A stretch of 56,048 bases of DNA from the NCBI GenBank assembly GCA_026399475.1, contig JAPLQY010000075.1, forward strand, positions 3,506 to 59,553, read 5' to 3'. The notes under the pieces were generated by a model. The model was not told where the DNA came from. It ran no database searches and worked only from the letters and a program-made list of their open reading frames with translations. Each line of letters starts with the position of its first letter. The first letter of the stretch is position 1. A program made the position numbers and the translations under genes. Source of the stretch: Rhodocyclales bacterium. Its GTDB lineage: Bacteria; Pseudomonadota; Gammaproteobacteria; Burkholderiales; Rhodocyclaceae. Below, piece by piece: positions 37,970 to 46,453 of the stretch.

Positions 37970-38045
37970 GGGTGCTTAGCTCAGTTGGTAGAGCGTCGCC
38001 CTTACAAGGCGAATGTCGGCGGTTCGACCCCGTCAGCACCCACCA
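37970..38045 (+). tRNA. tRNA-Val (anticodon UAC)
   Basis: Cloverleaf of 76 bases with encoded CCA: acceptor GGGTGCT/AGCACCC, D-arm GCTCAGTTGGTAGAGC, anticodon stem TCGCC/GGCGA with loop CTTACAA (anticodon TAC), and T-arm GGCGG/CCGTC with loop TTCGACC. It lies 70 bases downstream of lon. Its 3' half is partly repeated at 41044-41087. Confidence 0.97.
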
Positions 38046-38052
38046 CATCATC

Positions 38053-38090
38053 AATAAGGGCTTGCAGCGATGCAAGCCCTTATTTCGTTT
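38053..38090 (+). terminator. Terminator after tRNA-Val
   Basis: A 13-base perfect stem, AATAAGGGCTTGC/GCAAGCCCTTATT (38053-38065 and 38072-38084) with a 6-base loop, followed by TCGTTT. It lies 8 bases past the tRNA CCA and would end the tRNA transcript. Confidence 0.85.
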
Positions 38091-38423
38091 ACGGCGCATC
38101 CGGATGATGGCCGCCCGGTTTTATCGCGTTACCCCGAGTCCGTTAGCTGAAGCGGGATTCCAGGTTTTTGTCCGGAGTTGTGGCAACTGTCTCTGGCGCT
38201 GCGCCAGGCAATGCCGTCGGCAGGGCGACAGGTGGTTCGATGACGGACACATGCCCCATTCCAGCCTGAGTGTCGCTGGAATTCGTAGTAAGCTTGGCGC
38301 TCGCGCGAACGCGGAGCACGAATGCGGAGCAAATGGGTCCACCGCATGCAATCAAGCCTTGCTTGCTGTTTTGTCGCGTAGACGCGAAAATTTGTTCATT
38401 CAGCCAGACCACCACGTATCCGT
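38091..38423. other. Intergenic stretch without a recognised gene
   Basis: Lies between the tRNA-Val terminator and the HD-GYP-like gene. Short open frames on both strands show no family resemblance and no good start sites. It probably carries the promoter of the c-di-GMP module, but no convincing -35/-10 pair stands out. Confidence 0.6.
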
Positions 38424-39620
38424 ATGGAACTCCGGGAAATTCCTGTCGAAAAACTGATCTTCGGGATGTTCATCTCCAAGCTCGACAGACCATGGACGGA
38501 AACACCGTTCGTGTTTCAGGGCTTTGTCCTGAAAAATGACAAGCAGATCGACGTCCTGAGGAAGTTCTGCAAGAGCGTCTTCGTCGACCCGGAGAAAGAG
38601 GAACCGCAGGACATTGGCAAGGTCACGGCAGAGGATTTGGCGAAAATCCGCGGCACTACGGTTTACAAGGAAGCCGCGAGCGTCGAAGTCGAATTGCCCA
38701 GGGCCCAGCGAGCCCATACGAACACGACCGTAGTCGTGATGGAGCTGTCGCGAGCTGTTGAGATCGGCAACTCGATCGACAGTTCACGGTCGCATGAGGC
38801 GGCCGCGCAGATTACCGAGAGCGTCGTGCGCAATCCGGATGCGATGGCCCTGTTGATCAAGCTGCAGGAGAAGAGTGGCGCGACGCTCAGCCGCGCCGTC
38901 GAGATTTCGGTCATGATGACCATCTTCGGGCGCTTCCTCCAGCTGCCGCAAGAGAGCATGAAAATCCTCGGCATGCTGGGACTGCTGCAGGATGTCGGCA
39001 AGCTCAAGCTGCCGACCGAACTTGCTGCGCGCGGGCCGGCCAACGCCGAGGAAATCGAGCTCTACCGGACGCACGTGAATCACTCGGTCCGAATTCTCAG
39101 CAGCACGCCCGGCATTCCGCCGGAACTTCCGGGGCTGGCGTCGCTGCACCATGAGCGTTTCGACGGCAGCGGCTATCCGCGCGGCCTGCGCGGGAATGCA
39201 ATCGCCTTTTTCGGCTCGATCGCCGGAATCGTGGATACATTCGACACGCTCACGGCGCCGAAGCCGTTTGGCGAAAACCTTTCTCCTGCGAAGGCGCTCA
39301 GCATTATTTACAAGGGACGTGGAACGCAGTTTCACCCTGCACTGGTCGAACAGTTCATCCAGTGCATCGGCGTCTTTCCTGTCGGTAGCGTGGTCGAATT
39401 GAACAGCGGCGAGATCGCGATCGTGATCGCCCAGAACATGGTGCGTCGCATGCAACCGCGCATCATGGTGGTCAGGGACGCCAAGGGCGACCCGCTCGTG
39501 CCCTACAAGATGCTCGACCTGATGAAGGAGCCCAAGGTCAGGCCTGACGAGCCCTATCGGATCCAGCGCTCCCTGGAGTACGACTCCGTCAAGATCGATC
39601 CGCGAGAGCTGTTCCTGTGA
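38424..39620 (+). CDS. Degenerate HD-GYP domain protein with N-terminal DUF3391
   Basis: Protein of 398 residues. The N-terminus MELREIPVEKLIFGMFISKL with VFQGFVLKN is the DUF3391 partner usually fused to HD-GYP phosphodiesterases. The HD-GYP domain follows at about 140-330. The GYP part is intact (LHHERFDGSGYPRGLRG, His242/243), but the defining HD pair is Gln189-Asp190 (LLQDVGK), and the preceding ligand histidine is Arg157 (TLSRAVEIS). Cyclic-di-GMP hydrolysis is therefore unlikely; it may bind the nucleotide or act as a scaffold. The stop overlaps the next gene as GTGA, so the pair is translationally coupled. Confidence 0.87.
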   Translation: MELREIPVEKLIFGMFISKLDRPWTETPFVFQGFVLKNDKQIDVLRKFCKSVFVDPEKEEPQDIGKVTAEDLAKIRGTTVYKEAASVEVELPRAQRAHTNTTVVVMELSRAVEIGNSIDSSRSHEAAAQITESVVRNPDAMALLIKLQEKSGATLSRAVEISVMMTIFGRFLQLPQESMKILGMLGLLQDVGKLKLPTELAARGPANAEEIELYRTHVNHSVRILSSTPGIPPELPGLASLHHERFDGSGYPRGLRGNAIAFFGSIAGIVDTFDTLTAPKPFGENLSPAKALSIIYKGRGTQFHPALVEQFIQCIGVFPVGSVVELNSGEIAIVIAQNMVRRMQPRIMVVRDAKGDPLVPYKMLDLMKEPKVRPDEPYRIQRSLEYDSVKIDPRELFL

Positions 39621-40894
39621 GCGGGGCGGACTCTGCCGACGCAGTTCCATTCCTGGACGAGCTGCGCGGCAAAGTCGAGGAAAGACGGGCTGACGGCGGA
39701 AATCTGGCCGTGTTGCTCATTGAATGCGGTGTGATCAGCCGCATCGACGGCGTATGGGGTTACCACATTGGCGATGCCGTACGCGACAGGGTGATCGCAT
39801 CGCTGCGCACCGACGTACTCCGCCCGGGCGATTTTGTCGGCGCAATGGGCCGGGACGATTTCGCCTGCGTGCTTTCCACGGTCGAGGGTCCTGCCGTGGC
39901 ACTGCTCGCAGCGAAGAAATCGCTGCGCGCCCTGAATACGCCGTTCTGGATCGGCGAGGACGAAATCTTTGCCGATCCCGCGATCGGGATCGCGATGTTT
40001 CCGGAGCACGGAGATCAGGCTGAAATATTGCTGCAGCGAGCCAAGAGCGCCTGTGCCCTGGCCCGCGGATTGCCCGATCGCATTGCCGACCATGCAGAAG
40101 ATCGGGAGAATCCCGCGGCATCGAAGCTGCTATATGACAATAGGCTGCGCACGGCTGTTGCGGAGGATGCGCTCGAACTGGTGTTTCAGCCGCAGTACGA
40201 TCTGCGCCTGGGCCAGGTGATGGGTGCCGAAAGCCTGCTGCGCTGGCGCAACCCCGCGCTGGGCATGATTGCCGCGGAGCATGCGTTTGCTGCGGCCGAA
40301 TCGTCCGGCATGGTCACCGACCTGGTCTCCTCGATACTGAATCGCGCGCTGCGAAACGTCTCGGAATTCCGCTACAGCGCCGGACTTGACTTGCGCATTG
40401 CGGTGAAGCTTCCAGCGCGTGCGCTGCTCAACACGGAACTGCCCGACGTTGTGCAGCGTGCGCTGGGTACCTGGAGCAGAAGGTCAGGCAGTCTCATTCT
40501 GGAGATCGGAGAGACTTCGGTGCTGGGTGCCGAGGCGGTGGCGCGGGAAACGCTGGGTCGGCTGAAAGAGCTTGGCGTGAAGCTGTCGATCGACGACCCG
40601 GATATGGCACTTTCATCGCTGTTCTGGCTGGCAGCCATGCCGTTCCAGGAAATCAAGATCGATGTTTCGGTGGCTCGCGACCCGGCCGGTGCGCCGAAAT
40701 CCGAGCGCATCCTCCAGTCGATCATCGAACTCGCGCATCATTTGAGGCTTGACGTGGTGGCCGTCGGTGTCGCCGACGATGCGGCAGCGGCCCGGCTCAA
40801 GGAGCTCGGCTGCGATTACATGCAGGCCGACTACAAGGGGCCGGCGCTCGACCCCAAAGGCTTTGTCGAACGCTTCGGATTCAACGCCGACTGA
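39617..40894 (+). CDS. Degenerate GGDEF-EAL tandem domain protein
   Basis: Protein of 425 residues beginning at GTG 39617. The N-terminal GGDEF-like domain (about 10-155) has GRDDF at 78-82 instead of GGDEF. The EAL-like domain (about 175-420) has ESL at 205-207 (GAESLLRWRNP), Lys in place of the metal-ligand Asn (VKLPARAL), DDPDMALSSL instead of DDFGTGYSSL, and VGVAD where EGVE is expected. Only IDD and EIKID remain. Both domains are thus predicted non-catalytic; a c-di-GMP-binding or protein-interaction role is inferred. It lies 4 bases overlapped with the degenerate HD-GYP gene and shares its island. Confidence 0.87.
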   Translation: MSGADSADAVPFLDELRGKVEERRADGGNLAVLLIECGVISRIDGVWGYHIGDAVRDRVIASLRTDVLRPGDFVGAMGRDDFACVLSTVEGPAVALLAAKKSLRALNTPFWIGEDEIFADPAIGIAMFPEHGDQAEILLQRAKSACALARGLPDRIADHAEDRENPAASKLLYDNRLRTAVAEDALELVFQPQYDLRLGQVMGAESLLRWRNPALGMIAAEHAFAAAESSGMVTDLVSSILNRALRNVSEFRYSAGLDLRIAVKLPARALLNTELPDVVQRALGTWSRRSGSLILEIGETSVLGAEAVARETLGRLKELGVKLSIDDPDMALSSLFWLAAMPFQEIKIDVSVARDPAGAPKSERILQSIIELAHHLRLDVVAVGVADDAAAARLKELGCDYMQADYKGPALDPKGFVERFGFNAD

Positions 40895-41043
40895 AGCCGA
40901 AGTCGCCCGCTACCGGATATCGGCCGAAATTGGGGTAAAATTGCATTCGCAGGTAAGAGTAGGGGTTGCCCGAGCGAATGACTGCAGCGAGAACGTCGCT
41001 TTTTGTCCCGGGGCAGCTTTCAAAATCGTGAATCGGGGTGGGG

Positions 41044-41087
41044 CTTGCAAGGCGAATGCCGGCGGTTCTGTCCCGCGAGTGCCACCA
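41044..41087 (+). repeat. Partial tRNA-Val-like sequence (3' half copy)
   Basis: Bases 41044-41068 match 38001-38025 inside tRNA-Val (anticodon loop through the T-arm) at 23 of 25 positions. Similarity then fades to an ACCACC end that resembles the CCA region. The anticodon loop reads CTTGCAA, and no matching 5' half or acceptor stem is evident, so it is a remnant, not a working tRNA. With tRNA-Val it brackets the degenerate c-di-GMP pair. Confidence 0.75.
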
Positions 41088-41140
41088 CCGAACAAAGGCG
41101 AACAGCGGTTCGCCTTTGTCGCATTCAGGGCTTTCAGCGC

Positions 41141-43042
41141 ATGCTTGATTTAGTTCGCAACAACAAGAAGATCACCCAGGGTTTCCTCGCGCTGATCACG
41201 CTCCCGTTTGCCTTCTGGGGCGTTGACTCCTACGTGCGCAATGCCGATGTCGGGGCAGGTGTCGCTACCGTGGGCAGCAGCAAGATCTCGCGGCAGGAGT
41301 TGCAAACGGCCCTGCGCGAGCAGCAGGAGCGGATGCGAGCCCAGACCGGCGGAAAAGTCGATCCGGCGCTGTTCGATACGCCGCAGGTGCGTCGCGCCGT
41401 ACTCGATTCGCTGGTCACGCAACGTCTGCTGGCAGAGCAGGCACAGAAAGCCAGGCTGGTGGTCGGCAACGACCAGCTGGCCCAGTTCATAGCCGCAGTT
41501 CCGTCGCTGCAGGAGAACGGCAAGTTTTCCAAGGAGCGCTACGAGGCACTGGTGGCGGCGCAGGGCATGAGCAAGGAAATGTTCGAAGCACGCCTGCGCC
41601 AGGACATGGCCATGCAGCAATTGATGCTGCCCGTTACCGAAGCCGGAATCACCGGCCAGGTGGCGGCCGGGCGCTGGCTTGCAACGCAGCTCGAGCAGCG
41701 CGAGATCGCGGAGGCGAGGCTGCTGCCGGAGGCTTATGCCGGCCAGGTGAAGCTCGCTGCCGATGCGGTGCAAAAGTACTACGAGGGCAACCGCAAGCAG
41801 TTTGAATCGCCCGAGCAGGTGCGTGCCGAGTTCCTGGTGTTGAGCCGCGATGCACTGGCGGCGCAGGCAGTCGTCGGCGACGAGGAAATCAAGGCCTCCT
41901 ATCGGTCGCGCATGGATCGTTACAAGGAAGGCGAGATGCGTCGTGCCAGCCATATACTGATTCGCGCGGACAAGGATGCGCCGGAGGCACAGGCCAAGGC
42001 GGCCAGGGCCAAGGCGGACGAACTGCTGGTGCAGGCCAGGAAGACCCCCGCTGATTTTGCCCGGCTCGCCACGCAGAATTCCCAGGACCCCGGGTCGGCC
42101 GCAAAGGGCGGAGACCTGGACTGGTTTGGTCGCGGCGGGATGGTGAAGGCGTTTGAGGACACGGCCTTCGCACTCAAGGAAGGGCAGATTTCGGATGTCG
42201 TGCGGTCCGATTTCGGCTACCACATCATTCGCGTGACGGGCATCCGCCCCGAGCGCGTCAAACCCTTCGACGACGTCAAGGCGGAAATCCTTGCCGAACT
42301 CAAGCGCGACGCGGGAATGAAGAAGTATGCGGAGGCTGCCGAAGCTTTCGGTAACATGGTTTATGAACAGGCCGACACGCTGAAGCCTGCCGCCGAAAAG
42401 TGGAAGCTGGAACTGCGGCAGACGCAGTGGCTTGCCAGGGGCGGCAAACTGGCGGCTCCCTTCGACAACCAGAAACTGGCAACTGCCTTGTTCAGCGACG
42501 ATGGACTGAAGAACAAACGCAACACCGAAGCTGTCGAAGTCGCACCGGGCACTTTGGTGTCGGCGCGCGTGTTGGAACACAAGCCGGCTGCATTGCTGCC
42601 CCTGGAAACGGTCAAGGGCGACATCGAGAAGCGCCTGATTCGCGACGAAGCGCTCAAGCTGGCGATGAAAGACGGGGAGGACAAGCTGGCCCGGTTGGCA
42701 AAGGGCGAAGCGCTCGACCTCAAGTGGTCGCCCGCACGCAGCGTGAGCCGTGTCGCTGCGCAGGGGCTTCCTCCCGATGCCTTGCGCGCCGTGTTCAAGG
42801 CCGATGCCGCGAAGCTGCCGGCGCACGCCGGTTTCGCCTCGCCCGGCAACGGTTACGCGCTGTATCGCATCAGCTCGGTCAAGGCTGGCGAAACCGTCAA
42901 GGATGATCCGCGCAGCCGTGCCCTGGCCCAGCAATATGCCCGCTTTGTGGCAGAGGAAGAGTTTGCGGCCTGGATGGCGACCTTGAAGGAGCGGTATTCG
43001 GTCGAGATCAACAATGCTGTGCTGGAGAGCAAGGAACGCTGA
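41141..43042 (+). CDS. ppiD: Periplasmic folding chaperone PpiD (SurA-N/rotamase)
   Basis: Protein of 633 residues from ATG 41141 ([20 protein letters not shown]); a longer frame upstream crosses the tRNA-like remnant and is rejected. One membrane anchor (about 13-30, [18 protein letters not shown]) precedes a SurA-N-like chaperone region ([16 protein letters not shown]). A parvulin domain (about 265-360) follows, with [40 protein letters not shown] and [13 protein letters not shown]. PpiD helps newly exported outer-membrane and periplasmic proteins fold near the Sec translocon. Length matches the family, and a strong terminator follows. Confidence 0.94.
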   Translation: MLDLVRNNKKITQGFLALITLPFAFWGVDSYVRNADVGAGVATVGSSKISRQELQTALREQQERMRAQTGGKVDPALFDTPQVRRAVLDSLVTQRLLAEQAQKARLVVGNDQLAQFIAAVPSLQENGKFSKERYEALVAAQGMSKEMFEARLRQDMAMQQLMLPVTEAGITGQVAAGRWLATQLEQREIAEARLLPEAYAGQVKLAADAVQKYYEGNRKQFESPEQVRAEFLVLSRDALAAQAVVGDEEIKASYRSRMDRYKEGEMRRASHILIRADKDAPEAQAKAARAKADELLVQARKTPADFARLATQNSQDPGSAAKGGDLDWFGRGGMVKAFEDTAFALKEGQISDVVRSDFGYHIIRVTGIRPERVKPFDDVKAEILAELKRDAGMKKYAEAAEAFGNMVYEQADTLKPAAEKWKLELRQTQWLARGGKLAAPFDNQKLATALFSDDGLKNKRNTEAVEVAPGTLVSARVLEHKPAALLPLETVKGDIEKRLIRDEALKLAMKDGEDKLARLAKGEALDLKWSPARSVSRVAAQGLPPDALRAVFKADAAKLPAHAGFASPGNGYALYRISSVKAGETVKDDPRSRALAQQYARFVAEEEFAAWMATLKERYSVEINNAVLESKER

Positions 43043-43060
43043 CCGGCTGCACGCCACAAA

Positions 43061-43095
43061 AACAAAAGCCCCGCGATGCGGGGCTTTTGTTTTTG
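43061..43095 (+). terminator. Rho-independent terminator of ppiD
   Basis: A stem of CAAAAGCCCCGC/GCGGGGCTTTTG with a 3-base loop (43063-43089) is followed by TTTTT, 20 bases past the ppiD stop. The A-rich 5' side also makes it able to work in the other direction. Confidence 0.95.
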
Positions 43096-43241
43096 GTCAG
43101 CAACAGCTTCGCGTTAACCGTGCAGCGCGATTGCAGCCGGATGCGCAGCCAACAGCGCAACAGGATCAACCAATCACCTGATCGGCATATTGTCACAACC
43201 GGGCGCTCGTCATTCGTTCTGGAGAATGATCGAATAGTAGC

Positions 43242-43250
43242 GGGGGGGGG
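43242..43250. repeat. Homopolymer of nine G
   Basis: An uninterrupted G9 run lies in the intergenic region about 136 bases before the type I secretion ATPase gene. Nothing else of note lies in 43096-43287. Confidence 0.9.
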
Positions 43251-43287
43251 CTGGTGACGATGCATGGCGCCTATTACTTTCGTTCAA

Positions 43288-43316
43288 TTGACTGCCAATT
43301 GGAATTCCGTGATCAT
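43288..43316 (+). promoter_or_regulatory. Candidate sigma-70 promoter for the secretion ATPase gene
   Basis: TTGACT (43288-43293), a 17-base spacer containing the palindrome CCAATTGG, then GATCAT (43311-43316). The -35 match is good and the -10 match modest. It lies 69 bases before the start codon. Confidence 0.35.
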
Positions 43317-43385
43317 TGAATCGGTAAATATGCGTGCATAAAAAGGGAAGTGCGTAGTCTTCTGTAAGGCTTCGAGGAGGACGCA

Positions 43386-45518
43386 ATGCAGGGAGCCGGG
43401 ATTCTGGATGCGGAAGGTTTCGTCTGGCTCGCCGGCGCCGCGTGCCAGTTGTTCCGCGTGCCCTTCGACCCGCGCCTTCTGGCCCAGCAGTTTCCTCCAC
43501 CGCAGACCCGGACCACGGTAATGGAAGCCTTCCAGGCACTGGGCTTCAAGGTGGCTTTGACCCCGTTGCCGGCAAAGAACCTGGCGCAGCTTTCCGGGCC
43601 GGCTTTCCTTGCAGTGATGACGGACGACGCGGCGGACCCCGCCCTGGGTTTTGTGCTCTTCCTGCGCTGCGACGGTGAACGCGTCGCCTATCTCGAGCCT
43701 GGAGGACAGGACCCACGCGAAGTTCCGCTGGCCGGGTTTTCCGCCCGTTATCTGGGTGAGGTGCTGCAGTTCGCGCCGAAAGAACAGCCCGTTGTCGACC
43801 CCGACGTCGCCAGCAAAAAGCCGCTCTTCGGCTTCCGCTGGTTCCTCCCTGAACTCGCCAAACACCGCAGCATCTGGCGCGACGTACTCATCGCATCACT
43901 ATCGATCCAGCTCGTCGGTCTCGCCACTCCGCTGTTCACCCAGGTCATCATCGACAAGGTGGTCGTGCACCAGAGCAACAGCACGCTCACGGTCATTGGT
44001 GTGGCGCTCATCATGTTCATGATCTTCACCTCGGTCATGGGCTGGCTGCGACAGTACCTGGTGCTGCACACCGGCAACCGCATCGACGCCGTGCTCGGCA
44101 GCCAGGTTTTTCGCCATCTGCTGCGCCTGCCCATGCCTTGGTTCGAGCACCGCCCTACCGGCACCGTGGTCGCCCGCCTGCATGGCGTCGAGACCATCCG
44201 CGAATTCATCACCGGGGCCGCCGTCACGCTGGTGCTGGATCTGCCTTTCCTGCTGATCTTTCTCGCCGTGATGTTCTGGTATTCGTGGCAGCTGTATCTG
44301 ATCGCAGTGGGTATCATGAGCCTCATCGCTCTGGTTTCGGTGCTGGTCACTCCGGTGTTTCGCGTGCGGCTCAACCAGCAGTTCCTGCTCGGTGCCCGCA
44401 ACCAGTCCTACCTCACCGAATATGTGGCCGGCATGGCGACCGTCAAATCCCTGCAGATGGAGCCGCACGTCGAGCAGCGCTACGGCGAATTCCTTGCCAG
44501 CTACCTCGCCGCCGGCTTCAGTACCAAGCAGGTGGCCAATACCTACAACACGCTCGCCAACGGCCTGGAACAGGTCATGACGCTGGGCATCCTGATCGCC
44601 GGCGCCCTGCTGGTCATGCAGAACGGAGGCTTCACGGTCGGCATGCTGGTGGCCTTCCAGATGTTTGCCAGCCGCATGAGCCAACCGCTGTTGCGTCTGG
44701 TCGGCCTGTGGCAGGAATTCCAGCAGGCCAACCTCGCCGTCAAGCGCCTGGGCGACATCCTCGACATGCCCACGGAGCCCCATGCCCTGAGCCCGTCGCA
44801 TGAGAATGCGGGCAAGGGTCGCATCGAACTGGCCGACGTATCCTTCCGCTATTCCGGACAGCACCCCTGGCTGTATCGCGGCCTCAACCTCGAATTCAAG
44901 CCGGGCCGCCTCACCGTGATCATGGGCCCCTCGGGCAGCGGCAAGAGCACCCTGGCCAAGCTGCTGCAAGCCTTCTATCAGCCCACCGAGGGCGCCATCC
45001 GCCTCGACGGCCGCGACATCCGCCATCTCGCGGCCAACGAACTGCGCACCAGCTTCGGTGTCGTACCGCAGGAGACCGTGCTGTTCTCCGGCACGCTCTA
45101 CGACAACCTGATCATGGCCCATCCCCATGCCCGCTTCGAGGACGTCATCGAAGCCTGCAGGATGGCCGAAATCCACGACTTCATCGACACCCTGCCCGAA
45201 GGCTACCGCACCGAGATCGGCGAGCGCGGCATCGGCCTTTCCGGCGGCCAGCGCCAGCGCATCGCCATGGCCCGGGCGCTGCTGAAGAAGCCGCGCGTGC
45301 TGGTCTTCGACGAAGCGGCCTCCAACCTCGATCAGGCCACGGCCGAGCACTTCGCCAGGACCATCAACCGACTCAAGGGGCGGGCCACGATCCTGTTCAT
45401 CACCCACCATGTGCCGCGGGGCTTGCAGGTGGATGAGGTGTATCACTTGCGGGGTGCGGAAGGGGCGATGCGGATGGAATTGGTGGAGGATGGGGTGACG
45501 GGTGGGGCGAGGGAATGA
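43386..45518 (+). CDS. Type I secretion system ABC transporter (HlyB/LapB type)
   Basis: Protein of 710 residues with ribosome site GAGGAGG. An N-terminal C39-like domain (about 1-125) lacks the catalytic Cys motif, as in HlyB-type transporters that bind rather than cleave their substrate. Next are six membrane helices (about 155-440, including SLSIQLVGLATPLFTQVIID). The ATPase has Walker A MGPSGSGKSTLAKLLQ near 510, signature LSGGQRQRIAMARALL near 618, Walker B VLVFDEAASNLD and H-loop FITHH. It would export unfolded RTX proteins through an HlyD/TolC channel. The lipase-RTX proteins at 48618 and 52064 are the obvious substrates. No membrane-fusion partner follows; repeats and a toxin-antitoxin remnant do. 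Confidence 0.95.
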   Translation: MQGAGILDAEGFVWLAGAACQLFRVPFDPRLLAQQFPPPQTRTTVMEAFQALGFKVALTPLPAKNLAQLSGPAFLAVMTDDAADPALGFVLFLRCDGERVAYLEPGGQDPREVPLAGFSARYLGEVLQFAPKEQPVVDPDVASKKPLFGFRWFLPELAKHRSIWRDVLIASLSIQLVGLATPLFTQVIIDKVVVHQSNSTLTVIGVALIMFMIFTSVMGWLRQYLVLHTGNRIDAVLGSQVFRHLLRLPMPWFEHRPTGTVVARLHGVETIREFITGAAVTLVLDLPFLLIFLAVMFWYSWQLYLIAVGIMSLIALVSVLVTPVFRVRLNQQFLLGARNQSYLTEYVAGMATVKSLQMEPHVEQRYGEFLASYLAAGFSTKQVANTYNTLANGLEQVMTLGILIAGALLVMQNGGFTVGMLVAFQMFASRMSQPLLRLVGLWQEFQQANLAVKRLGDILDMPTEPHALSPSHENAGKGRIELADVSFRYSGQHPWLYRGLNLEFKPGRLTVIMGPSGSGKSTLAKLLQAFYQPTEGAIRLDGRDIRHLAANELRTSFGVVPQETVLFSGTLYDNLIMAHPHARFEDVIEACRMAEIHDFIDTLPEGYRTEIGERGIGLSGGQRQRIAMARALLKKPRVLVFDEAASNLDQATAEHFARTINRLKGRATILFITHHVPRGLQVDEVYHLRGAEGAMRMELVEDGVTGGARE

Positions 45519-45709
45519 AAGCGTCTATGAGGGGTGGCGGAATGCTGCGAAACAAGAGTCGACGCTTGCCGGCCCGCGTCCCACAAGGGGATACCGTCCC
45601 TTCGGGACATAAAGCGGAATCCCCGGCAGGCAGAGTCCGGGACGGCGGCCATGGCCTGCGATTGCGCGGTTACGCTGTATGCCGAATGGGTAGTGGAGAG
45701 TAGTCGATG
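45519..45709. other. Intergenic repeat-bearing stretch after the transporter
   Basis: Contains a small GTCCC-TTC-GGGAC hairpin (about 45598-45610) and a block at 45611-45650 (AAGCGGAATCC, then TCCGGGACGGCGG). That block resembles one at 51205-51240, so it is probably a dispersed repeat. A short open frame that starts over the transporter stop shows no family features. Confidence 0.5.
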
Positions 45710-46126
45710 CTACGACACCGACACTTCAATATGACACCCCAGGGCCCGCGCTGCCGCTTCGATTTGATCGAGCCGGGATGCGTGCTTGAGATCGAACAGC
45801 CGGTCCACCTGGGGCATATGCCAGCCCAATCGGCGGGCCAGTTCGGCTTTCTTGATGCCCTGCTCGGTCATCGCCTGATACACGCCCAGTTTGGCGCATT
45901 CCAGTGCCGACGGGCGTACTGTCCGCTGCCCGCGCCGCGCCTTGCGAGGCAGCGGCAGAGATTTGCGCGCATCGACATAAAGCGACAACGCGGTTTCCAG
46001 CGCATCGACGGCCTGCAACAGTGCCTCGTCCGCGTCGACGCCAAAGGTGATGGCCTCCGGCACATCGGGAAAGGTCACCAGCATCGTTCCATCGTCGGGG
46101 GTCAGGATAACGGGGTAATCAAACAT
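45710..46126 (-). CDS. hicB: HicB-family antitoxin
   Basis: Protein of 138 residues. The N-terminal HicB fold (MFDYPVILTPDDGTMLVTFP, DVPEAITFGVDADEAL) is a degenerate RNase H-like antitoxin domain. The C-terminal helix-turn-helix (GIKKAELARRLGWHMPQVDR) binds the hicAB promoter. It lies 9 bases after the ancestral end of hicA in the usual hicA-hicB order. It is intact, although its partner toxin carries a nonsense codon. Confidence 0.9.
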   Translation of the reverse strand: MFDYPVILTPDDGTMLVTFPDVPEAITFGVDADEALLQAVDALETALSLYVDARKSLPLPRKARRGQRTVRPSALECAKLGVYQAMTEQGIKKAELARRLGWHMPQVDRLFDLKHASRLDQIEAAARALGCHIEVSVS

Positions 46127-46135
46127 GATCTGTCC

Positions 46136-46315
46136 TTATTTCAAGCCAAGCTGGCGTTTGATGGCGGCCTAGAGTCCCTTGCCAAGTTCAACCGTGCCGT
46201 GCATGGGCAGCGTCGAATGCATGCCCTTAAGAAAAACCTTCAGATGAGAACCCTTGCCTGGCAGGAAGGTTGCACCCTGCTGTTCCAGCCACCTCTTCAA
46301 CTGTTTCGAGTTCAT
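46136..46315 (-). pseudogene. hicA: HicA-type mRNA interferase toxin, nonsense-truncated
   Basis: Starts at ATG 46315 (MNSKQLKRWLEQQGATFLPG). The toxin's dsRBD-like fold and catalytic His (KGSHLKVFLKG) are present, and MHGTVELGKGL is the usual late motif. An in-frame TAG at 46169-46171 then stops it at 48 residues. Reading on in the same frame gives AAIKRQLGLK and a TAA ending at 46136, the normal HicA C-terminus, for an ancestral 59 residues. A single base change (for example GAG to TAG) explains this. Loss of the last helix probably inactivates the toxin. Confidence 0.85.
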
Positions 46316-46322
46316 GAGACGG

Positions 46323-46351
46323 AAACTAAACACTTGTGTTGTGTTTGTCAA
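46323..46351 (-). promoter_or_regulatory. hicAB promoter with palindromic operator
   Basis: On the minus strand a perfect TTGACA (46351-46346) is followed 17 bases later by TAGTTT. The spacer contains the perfect palindrome AACACTTGTGTT (46329-46340), a plausible HicB operator. The start codon of hicA is 8 bases further on. Confidence 0.5.
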
Positions 46352-46453
46352 TGGCGATTGAAGCGCAAGAGCGCATGGGCAGCCGCTGGGAGCTGATCGG
46401 TTCGCCGAGCGCAACGGAAGAGCAATCGGGTTTCGGGTTTCGAGGAGAGAAGA

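Noticed and set aside
37948..38457. 169-codon open frame crossing tRNA-Val and its terminator
   Set aside because: It includes the tRNA gene and a strong terminator hairpin, and ends inside the next real gene in another frame.
38046..41043. Calling the c-di-GMP module a complete integrative element
   Set aside because: There is no integrase, relaxase or phage gene, only a partial tRNA duplication, so only an island remnant is supported.
41003..41140. N-terminal extension of PpiD
   Set aside because: It reads through the tRNA-like remnant; the protein from 41141 begins with the normal PpiD N-terminus and membrane anchor.
45515..45703. 62-codon open frame overlapping the transporter stop
   Set aside because: It runs through repeat-like sequence, shows no hydrophobic or conserved segment, and has no homologous counterpart at the similar repeat near 51205.
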